Positions 1-7,201 are shown, counted from the first letter of the stretch. The stretch: DNA of 12,008 bases from DATKKX01 sp035542775 (GCA_035542775.1 DATKKX010000453.1:1-12008); one strand, 5' to 3'. Notes: generated by a model from the sequence alone, not told the origin. Translations and numbers: made by a program.

Positions 1-1217
1 ATCGCCATCGCCGCCTTGATCAGGCCCGCGGCGCCGGCCGCCGCCTTGGTGTGGCCCAACTGCGATTTGACGGAGCCGAGGGCACACCAGGTGCCATCGC
101 TTTGCGCCTCGCGGAAGACCATTCGCAAGGCCTCGAACTCCGTCGCGTCGCCAACCTTGGTGCCGGTGCCGTGGGCCTCGATCAGCTCGACCATCTCCGG
201 GCCGAACCCGGCCTGCTGATAAGCGTTACGCAACGCCCGGGCCTGGCCCGCTGAATGCGGTGCGTAGATGCTTTGTGAGCGCCCGTCGCTGGACGTGCCC
301 ATCGCCGAGATCACGGCGTAAACTCGGTCGCCGTCGCGCTGGGCGTCGGCCAGCCTCTTCAGCACCAGCATGCCGATGCCTTCGCCGAGCACTGTGCCGT
401 CGGCCGCGCTGGAGAACGGCCGGGCGTCGCCGGTGGGGGAGAGGGCGGTGGTCTTGCTGAAGCACATATACATGAAGATGTCGTTCAGGGTGTCGACGCC
501 GCCGGTGAGGGCCATGTCGCATCGGCCGGCGGCCAGTTCGAGCACCGCCAGGTGGACGGCGCTCAGAGCGCTGGCGCACGCGGCGTCAACCACGCAGTTG
601 GTGCCGCGCAGATTCAAGCGGTTGGCGATCCGCCCGGCGACGACGTTACCGAGCAAACCCGGGAACGAGTTTTCCTGCCAGCCGACGTAGCCGTCGGAGA
701 TTTTCTGCATCACGCTTGCGGCCAGGTCATCCGACACGCCTGCCTCGCGGAGGGCCTTTCGCCAGATCGGGAAACCCAGCCGGCCGGAGAGCGGCAATGC
801 CAGCTCCTGGGTGCCGGTCACGCCGAGGATCACGCTGATGCGTTCACGGTTGAAATCTCGCCCCTCGCCGTAGCCGGCGTCCTCCAGCGCCGCCTTGGCG
901 ACGACAAGGCCGAGGAGCTGCGACGTGTCCGTGGCTTCGAGAATGGCGGGTGGGATGCCGAACTCGGTGGGGTCGAAGGCCACCGGCGACAGGAATCCGC
1001 CCCGGCCGCAATAGGTGCGATCGGGGGCCTTGGGATCGGCGTCCACGTAATCGGCGGCGGACCAGTGGGTGGGCGGCACATCGGTAATGCCGTCCTCGCC
1101 GCGGCGAAGGACCCGCCAGAACTCCGTCAGGTTTCTGGCGCCTGGAAACATGCAGCCCATGCCGATGATGGCGATGGGTGACTCTCCGCGACCGACATTG
1201 CGTCTCGGTGTACTCAC
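1..1217 (-). CDS. pfaA: PfaA-like polyketide/secondary-lipid synthase, N-terminal ketosynthase domain (partial)
   Basis: Only the first 405 codons are present; the gene continues past the left edge. They form one beta-ketoacyl synthase domain, which condenses malonyl units onto a growing acyl chain in the cytoplasm. The domain opens with IAIIGMGCMFPGA at residues 15-27. The catalytic cysteine is C214 in DAACASA, and the two histidines are H349 in EAHGTGT and H389 in GHTKAAAG, so the active site looks intact. The stretch at residues 57-100, including DRTYCGRGGF and the ILEATDTSQLL segment, resembles the PfaA class of polyunsaturated fatty acid synthases more than ordinary modular PKSs. The start is GTG at 1217: an in-frame TGA lies four codons upstream, and GAGG precedes it at good spacing. 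It begins 9 bases after the pfaD stop, so the two are almost surely co-transcribed. Acyltransferase, ACP and ketoreductase domains would be expected beyond the edge but are not visible. The product is unknown. Confidence 0.9.
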   Translation of the reverse strand, partial: MSTPRRNVGRGESPIAIIGMGCMFPGARNLTEFWRVLRRGEDGITDVPPTHWSAADYVDADPKAPDRTYCGRGGFLSPVAFDPTEFGIPPAILEATDTSQLLGLVVAKAALEDAGYGEGRDFNRERISVILGVTGTQELALPLSGRLGFPIWRKALREAGVSDDLAASVMQKISDGYVGWQENSFPGLLGNVVAGRIANRLNLRGTNCVVDAACASALSAVHLAVLELAAGRCDMALTGGVDTLNDIFMYMCFSKTTALSPTGDARPFSSAADGTVLGEGIGMLVLKRLADAQRDGDRVYAVISAMGTSSDGRSQSIYAPHSAGQARALRNAYQQAGFGPEMVELIEAHGTGTKVGDATEFEALRMVFREAQSDGTWCALGSVKSQLGHTKAAAGAAGLIKAAMA

Positions 1218-1226
1218 TACAAATCC

Positions 1227-3137
1227 TCACTGTCCCAGTAAGGAGGAAATCTCCGTCAATTCACGCGGCCGGAACTGCATGGCCGCCGGCGGAAGGGTCA
1301 CACCTTGAGCCCGCAGCCAGTTCGCCCGTGTCAGCACCGCCGCTCCGAGCAGCAGGTTCATCGCCACGGTCACGACGTTGCGATGTTCCGGCTTCTCGAA
1401 GAACGATCCTCTCGCCCATTCGTTGAACGCGCCCATGCCTGGCCCGCACCACACCTGGTAGTCCGCCTTGCGCGACGCATCGCCGGACGTGGCCCAGACT
1501 GATGCACGTCCCAGGAAGGACCTGAAAACGAGGGCCATCTTGTGCTTGGGATCTTTCTCGGCGCGCTCGATCTGCCTCGGATCGCGGCCTTCCCAGAAGC
1601 GGCGGGTGTCGGCCCAGGCTTCATCGAGCGAGCAGCGGAAGTAGTCTTTCTCCAGCATGGTCCGCTGAGCGGCGGGAAGCTCATCCAGGCTGGCGTGGGC
1701 TCGATAAAGGTCATGCAGCTTCTTCGCACGGATCGCGAACATCGTGCCCCATTTCAACACCTGCACGCGCACGCCCATCTCGAACATATCCGCGGCGGGG
1801 GCCATCATGGTATCGGCCTGCGTGGCGTGGGCGAGCATCTCGCGGACCACCGGCGACGTGCCCGACTCGACGCATGATTGGTTGACCGAGCCGGTGAGCA
1901 CGTAGGCCGCACCCATCGCGAACGCCGCCGCCGCCGACGCGGGCGTGGCGATTCCACCGGCGGCCCCGACGCGGGGCGGGCAGGTGTACTGGTGCTTGGC
2001 CTGCAAGTCGTCCCGCAGCGAGATCATCGCCGGCACCAGGGCGATGGCGGGCCGGTTGTCGGTGTGGCCGGCCGAATCGGCTTCGACGGTCAGATCGTCG
2101 GCCATCGGCACGGATTCGGCCATTGCGGCTTGCTCGTGCGTGATGGCGCCGGATTGCACCAGCGCGGTGAGCATGCCCGTCGGCGGGGGAGAGAGGAACT
2201 TACGTGCCACTTCCGTCCGCGAGACCTTGGCAATCACCTTGTTCGGGCAGATGACGCGGCCGGTTTCGTCGCGATGAATGCCGGTGACACGGTAGCGCAC
2301 AGCCGGCAGCGTCAAGTCGAGGTAGGCCGCCGCTTCGACCACGCGAATGCCGCGGCGCAGATACAGATCGGCCACCGCCGCCTCATGGTCGGGCTCGCTG
2401 GGGCTGTGGATCAGGTTCATGCCGAAGGTGCTGTCGCCGAGGTTGCGTTGCAGGCGATCGATGGCCGCCTGGATTCGTTCCAACGGCAGTCCGGCGGCGC
2501 CGAAAAAGCTCAGCATGCCCGCGCGACTCATCGCCTCGACCAGTTCCTCGGAGCTGATCCCGTTGGCCATCGAGCCGGCCATGTAGGGGTAGCGCACGCG
2601 ATGGGCCTCGCAGAAGGCGGGATCGCCCAACTGCCGGGGGTGCAACGCGGGTGCAAAGGCCCGTAAAGCGTAGCTCTGTTCGAGCCCGGCTGTGTCCGCG
2701 CCGAGCACGGCGCGGCCGCCCGCGCCGATGCCTAATTGCCCGTCGCAATCCACTAGGTAGACGTTTTGGGTGACCGCTGCGAGGGCTTCGGCCACGGCTT
2801 CGTCGCCGGACCGCGGCGGCGCTGCGTCGGGCAACCACCAGCCGAGCGGAGCGGGCTTGTCTTTGGGTACCTTGACGGACCGTTCGACGACCGGAATGTC
2901 ACCGTCTGTCGTCTTCAGCCGCAGGGCGAGCCCCTGGGAATCCAGCGGGAGCATGCGAGAAACGCGCACGCCGAGATCGAGTAGTACATTGCAGCCGGCG
3001 AAGAGCGTTCCGACGGCCAGCTTGGCCCCGGTCTTGGCGCCGGAGGTGGCCGCCGAGAGCACCGACAAGCCGCCGTCCAGTGCGGTCTTGGCCAGCGAAG
3101 CGGCGCTGTCCTGTTTTGATTCGCTCAACTGGCTCAT
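1227..3137 (-). CDS. pfaD: PfaD-family trans-acting enoyl reductase (nitronate monooxygenase-like TIM barrel)
   Basis: This 636-residue protein matches PfaD, the FMN-dependent enoyl reductase that acts in trans on the PfaA/PfaC synthase during polyunsaturated fatty acid and related secondary-lipid synthesis. The barrel starts near residue 184 (YPYMAGSMANGI). Family landmarks follow in order: EADSAGHTDNRP at 352-363, the GAAGGIATP loop at 391-399, GSVNQSCVESGTS at 416-428, APAADMFEMGV at 446-456 and WCGPGMGAFNEW at 563-574. Residues 11-58 are rich in Ala, Gly, Ser, Leu and Val and look like an added amphipathic or weakly membrane-binding segment. This makes the protein longer than PfaD proteins I recall (roughly 530-560). 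The start is ATG at 3137, preceded by a GAGGGTG ribosome site. It lies 13 bases after ispH and 9 bases before the ketosynthase gene. Family assignment is firm; the role of the extension is unknown. Confidence 0.93.
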   Translation of the reverse strand: MSQLSESKQDSAASLAKTALDGGLSVLSAATSGAKTGAKLAVGTLFAGCNVLLDLGVRVSRMLPLDSQGLALRLKTTDGDIPVVERSVKVPKDKPAPLGWWLPDAAPPRSGDEAVAEALAAVTQNVYLVDCDGQLGIGAGGRAVLGADTAGLEQSYALRAFAPALHPRQLGDPAFCEAHRVRYPYMAGSMANGISSEELVEAMSRAGMLSFFGAAGLPLERIQAAIDRLQRNLGDSTFGMNLIHSPSEPDHEAAVADLYLRRGIRVVEAAAYLDLTLPAVRYRVTGIHRDETGRVICPNKVIAKVSRTEVARKFLSPPPTGMLTALVQSGAITHEQAAMAESVPMADDLTVEADSAGHTDNRPAIALVPAMISLRDDLQAKHQYTCPPRVGAAGGIATPASAAAAFAMGAAYVLTGSVNQSCVESGTSPVVREMLAHATQADTMMAPAADMFEMGVRVQVLKWGTMFAIRAKKLHDLYRAHASLDELPAAQRTMLEKDYFRCSLDEAWADTRRFWEGRDPRQIERAEKDPKHKMALVFRSFLGRASVWATSGDASRKADYQVWCGPGMGAFNEWARGSFFEKPEHRNVVTVAMNLLLGAAVLTRANWLRAQGVTLPPAAMQFRPRELTEISSLLGQ

Positions 3138-3150
3138 GCTTCACCCTCGC

Positions 3151-4155
3151 TTAAGCACTTGCTTTGTTGCCCGGAGCCAGATCCTCGGCTGGAGGCGTGC
3201 ATCGGACCGCGCTCATCGCCTCCCTCAGCATCGGCGGCAACTGAAACGTGGTGTCCTCCTCGGCCGTTGTGCACAACTCGACGGACGCAGCGCCGAGCTC
3301 GCTCAGACGGTCGAGTATCGCCTGCACGACCCCTTCCGGCGTGCTGGCTCCGGCGGTCACACCCACAAGCCGTGCGCCGGCCAGCCATTCCGGCCGGATC
3401 TCCGCCGCGTCGTCGATGAGGAAGCCGCGGACAGATCGGGCTTCTCCCACTTCCACCAGGCGCGCGGCATTGCTCGAATTCGCCGAGCCCACGACCAGGA
3501 GCAGGTCTGCGCCTTGCTCGGCCATGGCCTTGACGGCGTCCTGGCGGTTCTGCGTCGCGTAGCAGATGTCGTCGGTGGGCGGCAGCTCCAGGCTCGGAAA
3601 TCGCCGCCGCAGGACTGTCAGGACGGCGGTGGTGTCGTCGACGCCCAGCGTCGTCTGCGTCAGCACGACCAGTTTCTTGTGGGGGGGCGGCGAGATCGTC
3701 CGGGCCTGGGCCTCGTCCTCTACCAGCGTGATGTTCTCGGGCGCTTGGCCGAGCGTGCCGATGACCTCGTCGTGTCCTTTGTGGCCGATCAGGATCACGT
3801 GATAGCCCAGCTTGACGAAGCGCCGGACCTCCATGTGGACCTTGGTGACCAGCGGGCAGGTCGCGTCGATCACGCGGAGCGATCGGCGGTGAGCCTCTTC
3901 AAACACGCCGGGGGCGGAGCCGTGGGCGCTCAGAATGACCGGAGCTCCGGTGGGAATCTCGTCCAGGTCGTTCACGAAGACCGCGCCCTTGTCAGCAAGC
4001 GTGCGCACGACGTGGCTGTTGTGGACGATCTCCTTGCGGACGTAGACCGGCGGGCCGAAGACCTCAATGGCGAGGTCGACGATCTTGACCGCCCGATCCA
4101 CGCCGGCGCAGAAGCCGCGCGGGTTGGCCAACAGGACTTTGAACGACGCAGGCAG
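3151..4155 (-). CDS. ispH: 4-hydroxy-3-methylbut-2-enyl diphosphate reductase
   Basis: IspH is the cytoplasmic iron-sulfur enzyme that makes IPP and DMAPP in the last step of the MEP isoprenoid pathway. Numbered from the start proposed here, the three cluster cysteines are C16 (NPRGFCAGVD), C100 (DATCPLV) and C198 (ICYATQNR), spaced as in E. coli IspH. The substrate residues H45 (VHN), H78 (SAHGSAP) and E130 (DEVIGTLGQ) are present, as are TQTTL, GSANSSN and ASTPEGV. No ATG or GTG exists in frame between the upstream stop and the conserved core. The first TTG, at 4131, would cut off the usual N-terminal beta strand (KVLLANPRGF). I chose CTG at 4155 because GAGG lies 8 bases upstream and the product then begins MPASFKVLLANPRGF, giving 334 residues. 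The C-terminal tail of about 25 residues is longer than usual. Function is certain; the exact start is not. Confidence 0.95.
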   Translation of the reverse strand: MPASFKVLLANPRGFCAGVDRAVKIVDLAIEVFGPPVYVRKEIVHNSHVVRTLADKGAVFVNDLDEIPTGAPVILSAHGSAPGVFEEAHRRSLRVIDATCPLVTKVHMEVRRFVKLGYHVILIGHKGHDEVIGTLGQAPENITLVEDEAQARTISPPPHKKLVVLTQTTLGVDDTTAVLTVLRRRFPSLELPPTDDICYATQNRQDAVKAMAEQGADLLLVVGSANSSNAARLVEVGEARSVRGFLIDDAAEIRPEWLAGARLVGVTAGASTPEGVVQAILDRLSELGAASVELCTTAEEDTTFQLPPMLREAMSAVRCTPPAEDLAPGNKASA

Positions 4156-4175
4156 TGCAGGGCCCTCGTTTGCAG

Positions 4176-4226
4176 GGTCCGCCTGGCGGACCGGTTTGGT
4201 CGGCGAATCCAGCGAACGCTCGCTGG
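4176..4226 (-). repeat. Two tandem hairpins in the rdgB-ispH spacer
   Basis: Two compact inverted repeats sit in the 117-base gap between rdgB and ispH. The first, at 4176-4192, is GGTCCGCCTGGCGGACC, a palindrome around a single central base. The second, at 4209-4226, has CCAGCGA and TCGCTGG arms around a 4-base loop. Neither is followed by a T-run in the minus direction, so neither is a classic Rho-independent terminator. They could be an attenuator, an RNA processing or stability element between the upstream and downstream halves of the operon, or copies of a dispersed palindromic repeat. What is seen is the pairing; the role is inference. Confidence 0.6.
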
Positions 4227-4272
4227 GTACAGCCCGGAAAGGATACCCGAAAACGCGCGGCTCTGCCTACGG

Positions 4273-4947
4273 TCAGAGGGGCCGGCGGAGCAACTGCATC
4301 AGCCTTTCCCGCATCATCTGTAAAGCCTGTCCACGGTGGCTGATGCGGTTCTTGTGGTCCGATTCGAGCTCGGCCATGGTTTTGCCCAGATCGGGCATGA
4401 AGAAATGGGGGTCGTAGCCGAACCCGTTGGAGCCGCGGGGCTGGTCGATGATTTGCCCCCCGACCGCCCCCTCCGCGGTGGTCAGGATGCGATTGCCGTC
4501 CGCCAGGGCGAGGGCGCAGCGGAACCGCGCGGCGCGTTTTTCCTGTGGAACGCCCGCTAGCGCCTGGATCAGCCTGCGATTATTGGCTCGTGTCACCACG
4601 TCACGCGGCGAACCGGCCGGCGCTCCGCCATACCTGGCTGAGTACACCCCGGGTTGGCCCCCGAGCGCATCCACTTCCAGGCCGGAATCGTCCGCCAATG
4701 TCCACAAACCGGACGCTTGGGAGTAGTACCGCGCCTTGAGAGTTGCGTTCGCCGCAAACGTGGCCTGGTCCTCGACCGGCTCAGGGAGGTCCTTGGCCAG
4801 GTCGCTCAAAGATCGCCATTCCACCAGCGGCGCGTCGCCCGCACACCAGGCCTGCGACAGCACCGCCGAGATCTCGCGGAATTTGCCGGGGTTGCCGGTG
4901 GCGATGAGGATCGGTCTTGGGCTGCATGGCGGCGGGTCGGTTGGCAT
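4273..4947 (-). CDS. rdgB: RdgB/HAM1-family non-canonical purine NTP pyrophosphatase
   Basis: The 224-residue protein hydrolyses dITP, ITP and XTP to monophosphates, keeping deaminated purines out of DNA and RNA. Family motifs are complete: ATGNPGK at residues 16-22 (nucleotide binding), LADDSGLEVDALGG at 84-97 with the acidic pair D86/D87, GVYSARYGG at 100-108, NGFGYDPHFF at 174-183 and ISHRGQAL at 202-209. Length is slightly above the usual 195-205 because of a proline-rich head of about 10 residues. The first ATG, at 4947, is used; its ribosome site is weak, and it begins 15 bases after the upstream lipoprotein stop, so translation may depend on coupling. In many bacteria rph and rdgB are neighbours or fused; here a lipoprotein gene separates them. 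Confidence 0.95.
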   Translation of the reverse strand: MPTDPPPCSPRPILIATGNPGKFREISAVLSQAWCAGDAPLVEWRSLSDLAKDLPEPVEDQATFAANATLKARYYSQASGLWTLADDSGLEVDALGGQPGVYSARYGGAPAGSPRDVVTRANNRRLIQALAGVPQEKRAARFRCALALADGNRILTTAEGAVGGQIIDQPRGSNGFGYDPHFFMPDLGKTMAELESDHKNRISHRGQALQMMRERLMQLLRRPL

Positions 4948-4962
4948 TGCGGTGATTGGCGG

Positions 4963-5898
4963 CTATTCCCTGGTCTCTTTCGCCGTCTCTTTCTGCGGGA
5001 TCTTTACCAGGAACGACCAGTTCGGTATCCGCTCGATCTGGCCGGTTTCCGAGTTGGGGACCTTCCGATAGACACGGAGGCCGTTTTCGAGGTTGTACTG
5101 AAAGTCATTCTGGTTGCGCAGCGTCTGCACCGCCTCGCTGTACTGCGTCCTGCCGTCGCGGCCGGCCACCAGCGCGTCGTCGCCGAACGAGCCCACGCAG
5201 ATCGACGTCTTGGTTCCATCAGGCGCGTGGTAATAGTAGGCTTCGTATCCTTGTTCTCGCAGCGCCCGGACCCACTCCACGGCCGCCTCCTTGTGGTTGT
5301 GCAGCGTCGGGGTGTTGTAGGTCACGCCGACGTTCAACGTGTAAACGCCCTTGGCATTGCGCAGGTCCCACTCCTCCGGACCAACGTCCGCGACCGGCTG
5401 CGGGATCGGCCGGGCGCTGAAAAAGGGGAATTCCTCGCCCATTGCCAGGCTGCGGATGAACTTGAGGTCCCGCTTGATCTCCTCGTTCAATTCGATGACG
5501 GTCTCGCCCTCCATCTGGGTGTCCTTGCTGACCTTGGCCCGCACGTACTTCAGCGGGTAGCTGCCATAAAGCACGCGACTCCAGCCGTCGCCGTATTCCA
5601 CGCGGACCGCATCCGCCTTGATGTCTTCCACTTTCTTCAGTGCCGTCGCCACGCTGTCGGCCATCTCGCGGCTGTTGTCGCCCAGGTACTCGTTGCACTC
5701 GATGGTCCAGATTTCCGCCTCGCCGACCCTGCGGCTGCCCGGCAAGCCTCCCAAGTCACCCCGGTTCCAGAATTCGTTCCATTTTTCCACGTTCTGCTGG
5801 TGCATCTTCTGCATCCGGTCCTGATCGCAGCCGCAGAGCGCCACGCCGACCGCCAGGGCCATGCACGCCAACTCGATCTGAGGTCTTCGACGAGACAT
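4963..5898 (-). CDS. Predicted lipoprotein with two SPOR-like repeats
   Basis: The 311-residue protein begins with an Arg-rich n-region (RRR at 3-5), a hydrophobic stretch at 9-22 and a lipobox-like LCGC ending at C24, so it is probably a lipid-anchored envelope protein. I do not recognise a named family. Two segments read like SPOR folds, which in other bacteria bind denuded peptidoglycan. Residues 62-115 run from EIWTIECNEY through an Ala/Lys-rich helix to SRVLYGSY. Residues 185-240 run from VYTLNVGVTY through EAAVEWVRALREQG to ICVGSFGD. Each shows strand, helix, strand, then a Gly-Ser/Gly-Ser-Phe turn followed by a further helix. The assignment is by pattern only. The ATG directly follows the rph TGA, with GAGGAA inside the end of rph, indicating translational coupling. 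The charged C-terminal tail (KETAKETRE) is unremarkable. Confidence 0.82.
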   Translation of the reverse strand: MSRRRPQIELACMALAVGVALCGCDQDRMQKMHQQNVEKWNEFWNRGDLGGLPGSRRVGEAEIWTIECNEYLGDNSREMADSVATALKKVEDIKADAVRVEYGDGWSRVLYGSYPLKYVRAKVSKDTQMEGETVIELNEEIKRDLKFIRSLAMGEEFPFFSARPIPQPVADVGPEEWDLRNAKGVYTLNVGVTYNTPTLHNHKEAAVEWVRALREQGYEAYYYHAPDGTKTSICVGSFGDDALVAGRDGRTQYSEAVQTLRNQNDFQYNLENGLRVYRKVPNSETGQIERIPNWSFLVKIPQKETAKETRE

Positions 5899-6630
5899 TC
5901 ACGTTCCTCGGAAGGATGTTCTTAACGTTCGCTCCTGGATTGTACGCAGTTCCCGCAGTCCCTTGTTCGCCACGGCGAGCATTCGGTCCATCTGTGTCCG
6001 GTCGAAGGTCGCGCCTTCACCAGTCCCCTGCAGCTCCACGAACCGCCCGCTGCCGGTCGCCACGACCGTGAAATCCACGTCGGCGTCCTTGTCCTCGGCA
6101 TAACACAGGTCCAAGAGCACTCTGCCGCGGATCAAGCCCACGCTGATGGCCGCCACGGAGTCGAGAATCGGGTCAGCCCGCACCAGTTTCAGCCGCCTCA
6201 GGCAGCGAACGGCATCGACCAGGGCGACATAGGCCCCGGTGATCCCCGCCGTCCGCGTTCCCCCGTCAGCCTGGAGCACGTCGCAGTCGATCCAAATCGT
6301 TCGTGGTCCCAGCGTCTCCATGTCTACGACGGCGCGCAGCGAGCGGCCGATGATCCGCTGGATTTCCTGCGTTCGTCCGTCGATCTTGCCGGCGCGATTA
6401 CGTGCCCGGCGCTCGCCCGTGCTTGCGGGCAGCATCTCGTACTCGGCCGTGACCCAGCCGAGCCCGGAGTCCCTGCGCCAAATCGGCACGGCTTCCTCGA
6501 TCGTCGCCGTGCACAGCACTCGGGTGTCGCCGGCCTCGATCAAGACGGAGCCCGGCGCCGTTTTCAAGTAGCCGCGGTGCAACTTGATAGGTCGAAGCTC
6601 GCCGGCCTTTCGCCCGTCAATGCGTGTCAT
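5899..6630 (-). CDS. rph: Ribonuclease PH
   Basis: RNase PH is a phosphorolytic 3'-to-5' exoribonuclease that trims the 3' ends of tRNA precursors and other RNAs, acting as a hexamer. The 243-residue protein has a family-typical length. It starts with TRIDGRKAGELRPI, followed by GSVLIEAGDTRVLCTA at 27-42, WVTAEYEMLP at 59-68, the RNA-binding GRTQEIQRIIGRSLR at 85-99, the phosphate-binding GGTRTAG at 123-129, the acidic YAEDKDADVDF at 177-187 and GEGATFDR at 204-211. A longer reading frame opens at 6735, but its first 35 residues are low-complexity and overlap the end of tsaE. ATG at 6630 has a GGAG site 5 bases upstream and fits the family N terminus, so it is preferred. The stop is followed immediately by the lipoprotein start. 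Confidence 0.96.
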   Translation of the reverse strand: MTRIDGRKAGELRPIKLHRGYLKTAPGSVLIEAGDTRVLCTATIEEAVPIWRRDSGLGWVTAEYEMLPASTGERRARNRAGKIDGRTQEIQRIIGRSLRAVVDMETLGPRTIWIDCDVLQADGGTRTAGITGAYVALVDAVRCLRRLKLVRADPILDSVAAISVGLIRGRVLLDLCYAEDKDADVDFTVVATGSGRFVELQGTGEGATFDRTQMDRMLAVANKGLRELRTIQERTLRTSFRGT

Positions 6631-6637
6631 GAAATCT

Positions 6638-6685
6638 CCAACGGACCCTGTCTCGCGCGGCGCTCTTTGCATCGCCGTCCGTCGG
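6638..6685 (-). promoter_or_regulatory. Possible structured leader of rph overlapping its ribosome site
   Basis: In the minus-strand transcript CCGACGGAC (6677-6685) can pair with GTCCGTTGG (6638-6646), nine pairs including one G-U. A nested GGCG/CGCC pair (6673-6676 with 6659-6662) stacks on it. The distal arm covers the first two bases of the GGAG ribosome site at 6636-6639. This could lower rph translation or mark a processing site. Pairing is directly seen; any regulatory effect is inference. Confidence 0.35.
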
Positions 6686-6693
6686 CTCGCGAG

Positions 6694-6716
6694 GCTGATG
6701 GCCGATAGCTGACAGC
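6694..6716. repeat. Short AGCTGA/GATAGC-type repeat-like motif between tsaE and rph
   Basis: The stretch from 6694 to 6716 is built from near-copies of a GCTGAtag/GCTGACAGC unit: GCTGATGGCC, GATAGC, then GCTGACAGC. Short runs of alternating GCTGAT, GATAGC and GCTGACAGC are often dispersed in intergenic DNA of unrelated bacteria. Only one instance is present in this window, so its repeat status cannot be shown here. It starts just upstream of the tsaE stop on the right edge of the 88-base spacer. Confidence 0.25.
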
Positions 6717-6718
6717 TT

Positions 6719-7201
6719 CTATCTTCCGCGGTCAAGCCCCGTCTTGGCCAGTCGCTGGGCCAATGCGACGGACGTGGTGCGCAGGGTCAACCGGCGTTGT
6801 GTGTCTCCGGTGACTTCGATGTCGATCCATAAGGCCCCTGACCCAATCGCGTCAGCTACGCGGTCGGCCCATTCCACAAATACGACACCCCCGGCCAGGC
6901 ACATTTCTTCAAAGCCGAGGGCCTCCATTTCATGTATGGACGACAGCCGGTAGGCATCGACGTGAAAGATGTGCAGCTTGCCGTCGTACTCGTTGACCAG
7001 CACGAAAGTCGGGCTGTTGACGCGCCGCTCATCCGCCACGCCAAGTCCCGCGGCGATGCCTTTGACCAGGTGGGTCTTGCCCGCACCGAGCCCGCCGACG
7101 AGTCCAACCACGTCGCCCGGCGAGAGCGCCGCCGCGAGAATCCGGCCGATTTCGAGCGTTTCCTCAACGCTCGTGGAGTGGATTTCGATGTGCGGATTCA
7201 T
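6719..7201 (-). CDS. tsaE: tRNA threonylcarbamoyladenosine biosynthesis ATPase TsaE
   Basis: TsaE is the small P-loop ATPase that, with TsaD and TsaB, is needed for N6-threonylcarbamoyladenosine at position 37 of ANN-decoding tRNAs. The 160-residue protein has the usual length. It shows the Walker A motif GGLGAGKT at 36-43, the SPTFVLVNEY segment at 63-72, HVDAYRL at 80-86, and VFVEWADRV at 107-115 with the conserved Glu110-Trp111. The ATG at 7201 overlaps the thiL TGA in an ATGA arrangement, and AAGGA lies just upstream inside thiL, so translation is coupled to thiL. TsaB and TsaD are not in the window. Confidence 0.95.
   Translation of the reverse strand: MNPHIEIHSTSVEETLEIGRILAAALSPGDVVGLVGGLGAGKTHLVKGIAAGLGVADERRVNSPTFVLVNEYDGKLHIFHVDAYRLSSIHEMEALGFEEMCLAGGVVFVEWADRVADAIGSGALWIDIEVTGDTQRRLTLRTTSVALAQRLAKTGLDRGR

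Noticed and set aside
552..1181. A 209-codon plus-strand open frame
   Set aside because: It is antisense to the ketosynthase, whose catalytic residues are all intact on the other strand.
1878..2666. A 262-codon plus-strand open frame
   Set aside because: It lies entirely opposite pfaD and its translation is a mirror of that codon usage (His, Arg, Gly rich).
4176..4226. Rho-independent terminator before ispH
   Set aside because: Neither hairpin is followed by a T-run in the minus direction.
2770..4323. A 517-codon plus-strand open frame
   Set aside because: It lies opposite pfaD and ispH, both firmly identified. Its translation is Arg/Gly/Asp/Val-rich with no recognisable domain, as expected for an antisense frame in GC-rich DNA.
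4654..5925. A 423-codon plus-strand open frame
   Set aside because: It is antisense to rdgB and the lipoprotein, has no family motif and no ribosome site, and shows the Arg/Val/Leu bias of a shadow frame.
6631..6735. N-terminal extension of rph to 6735
   Set aside because: The extra 35 residues have no family similarity and overlap the tsaE end, while ATG 6630 has a good GGAG site and gives the standard N terminus.
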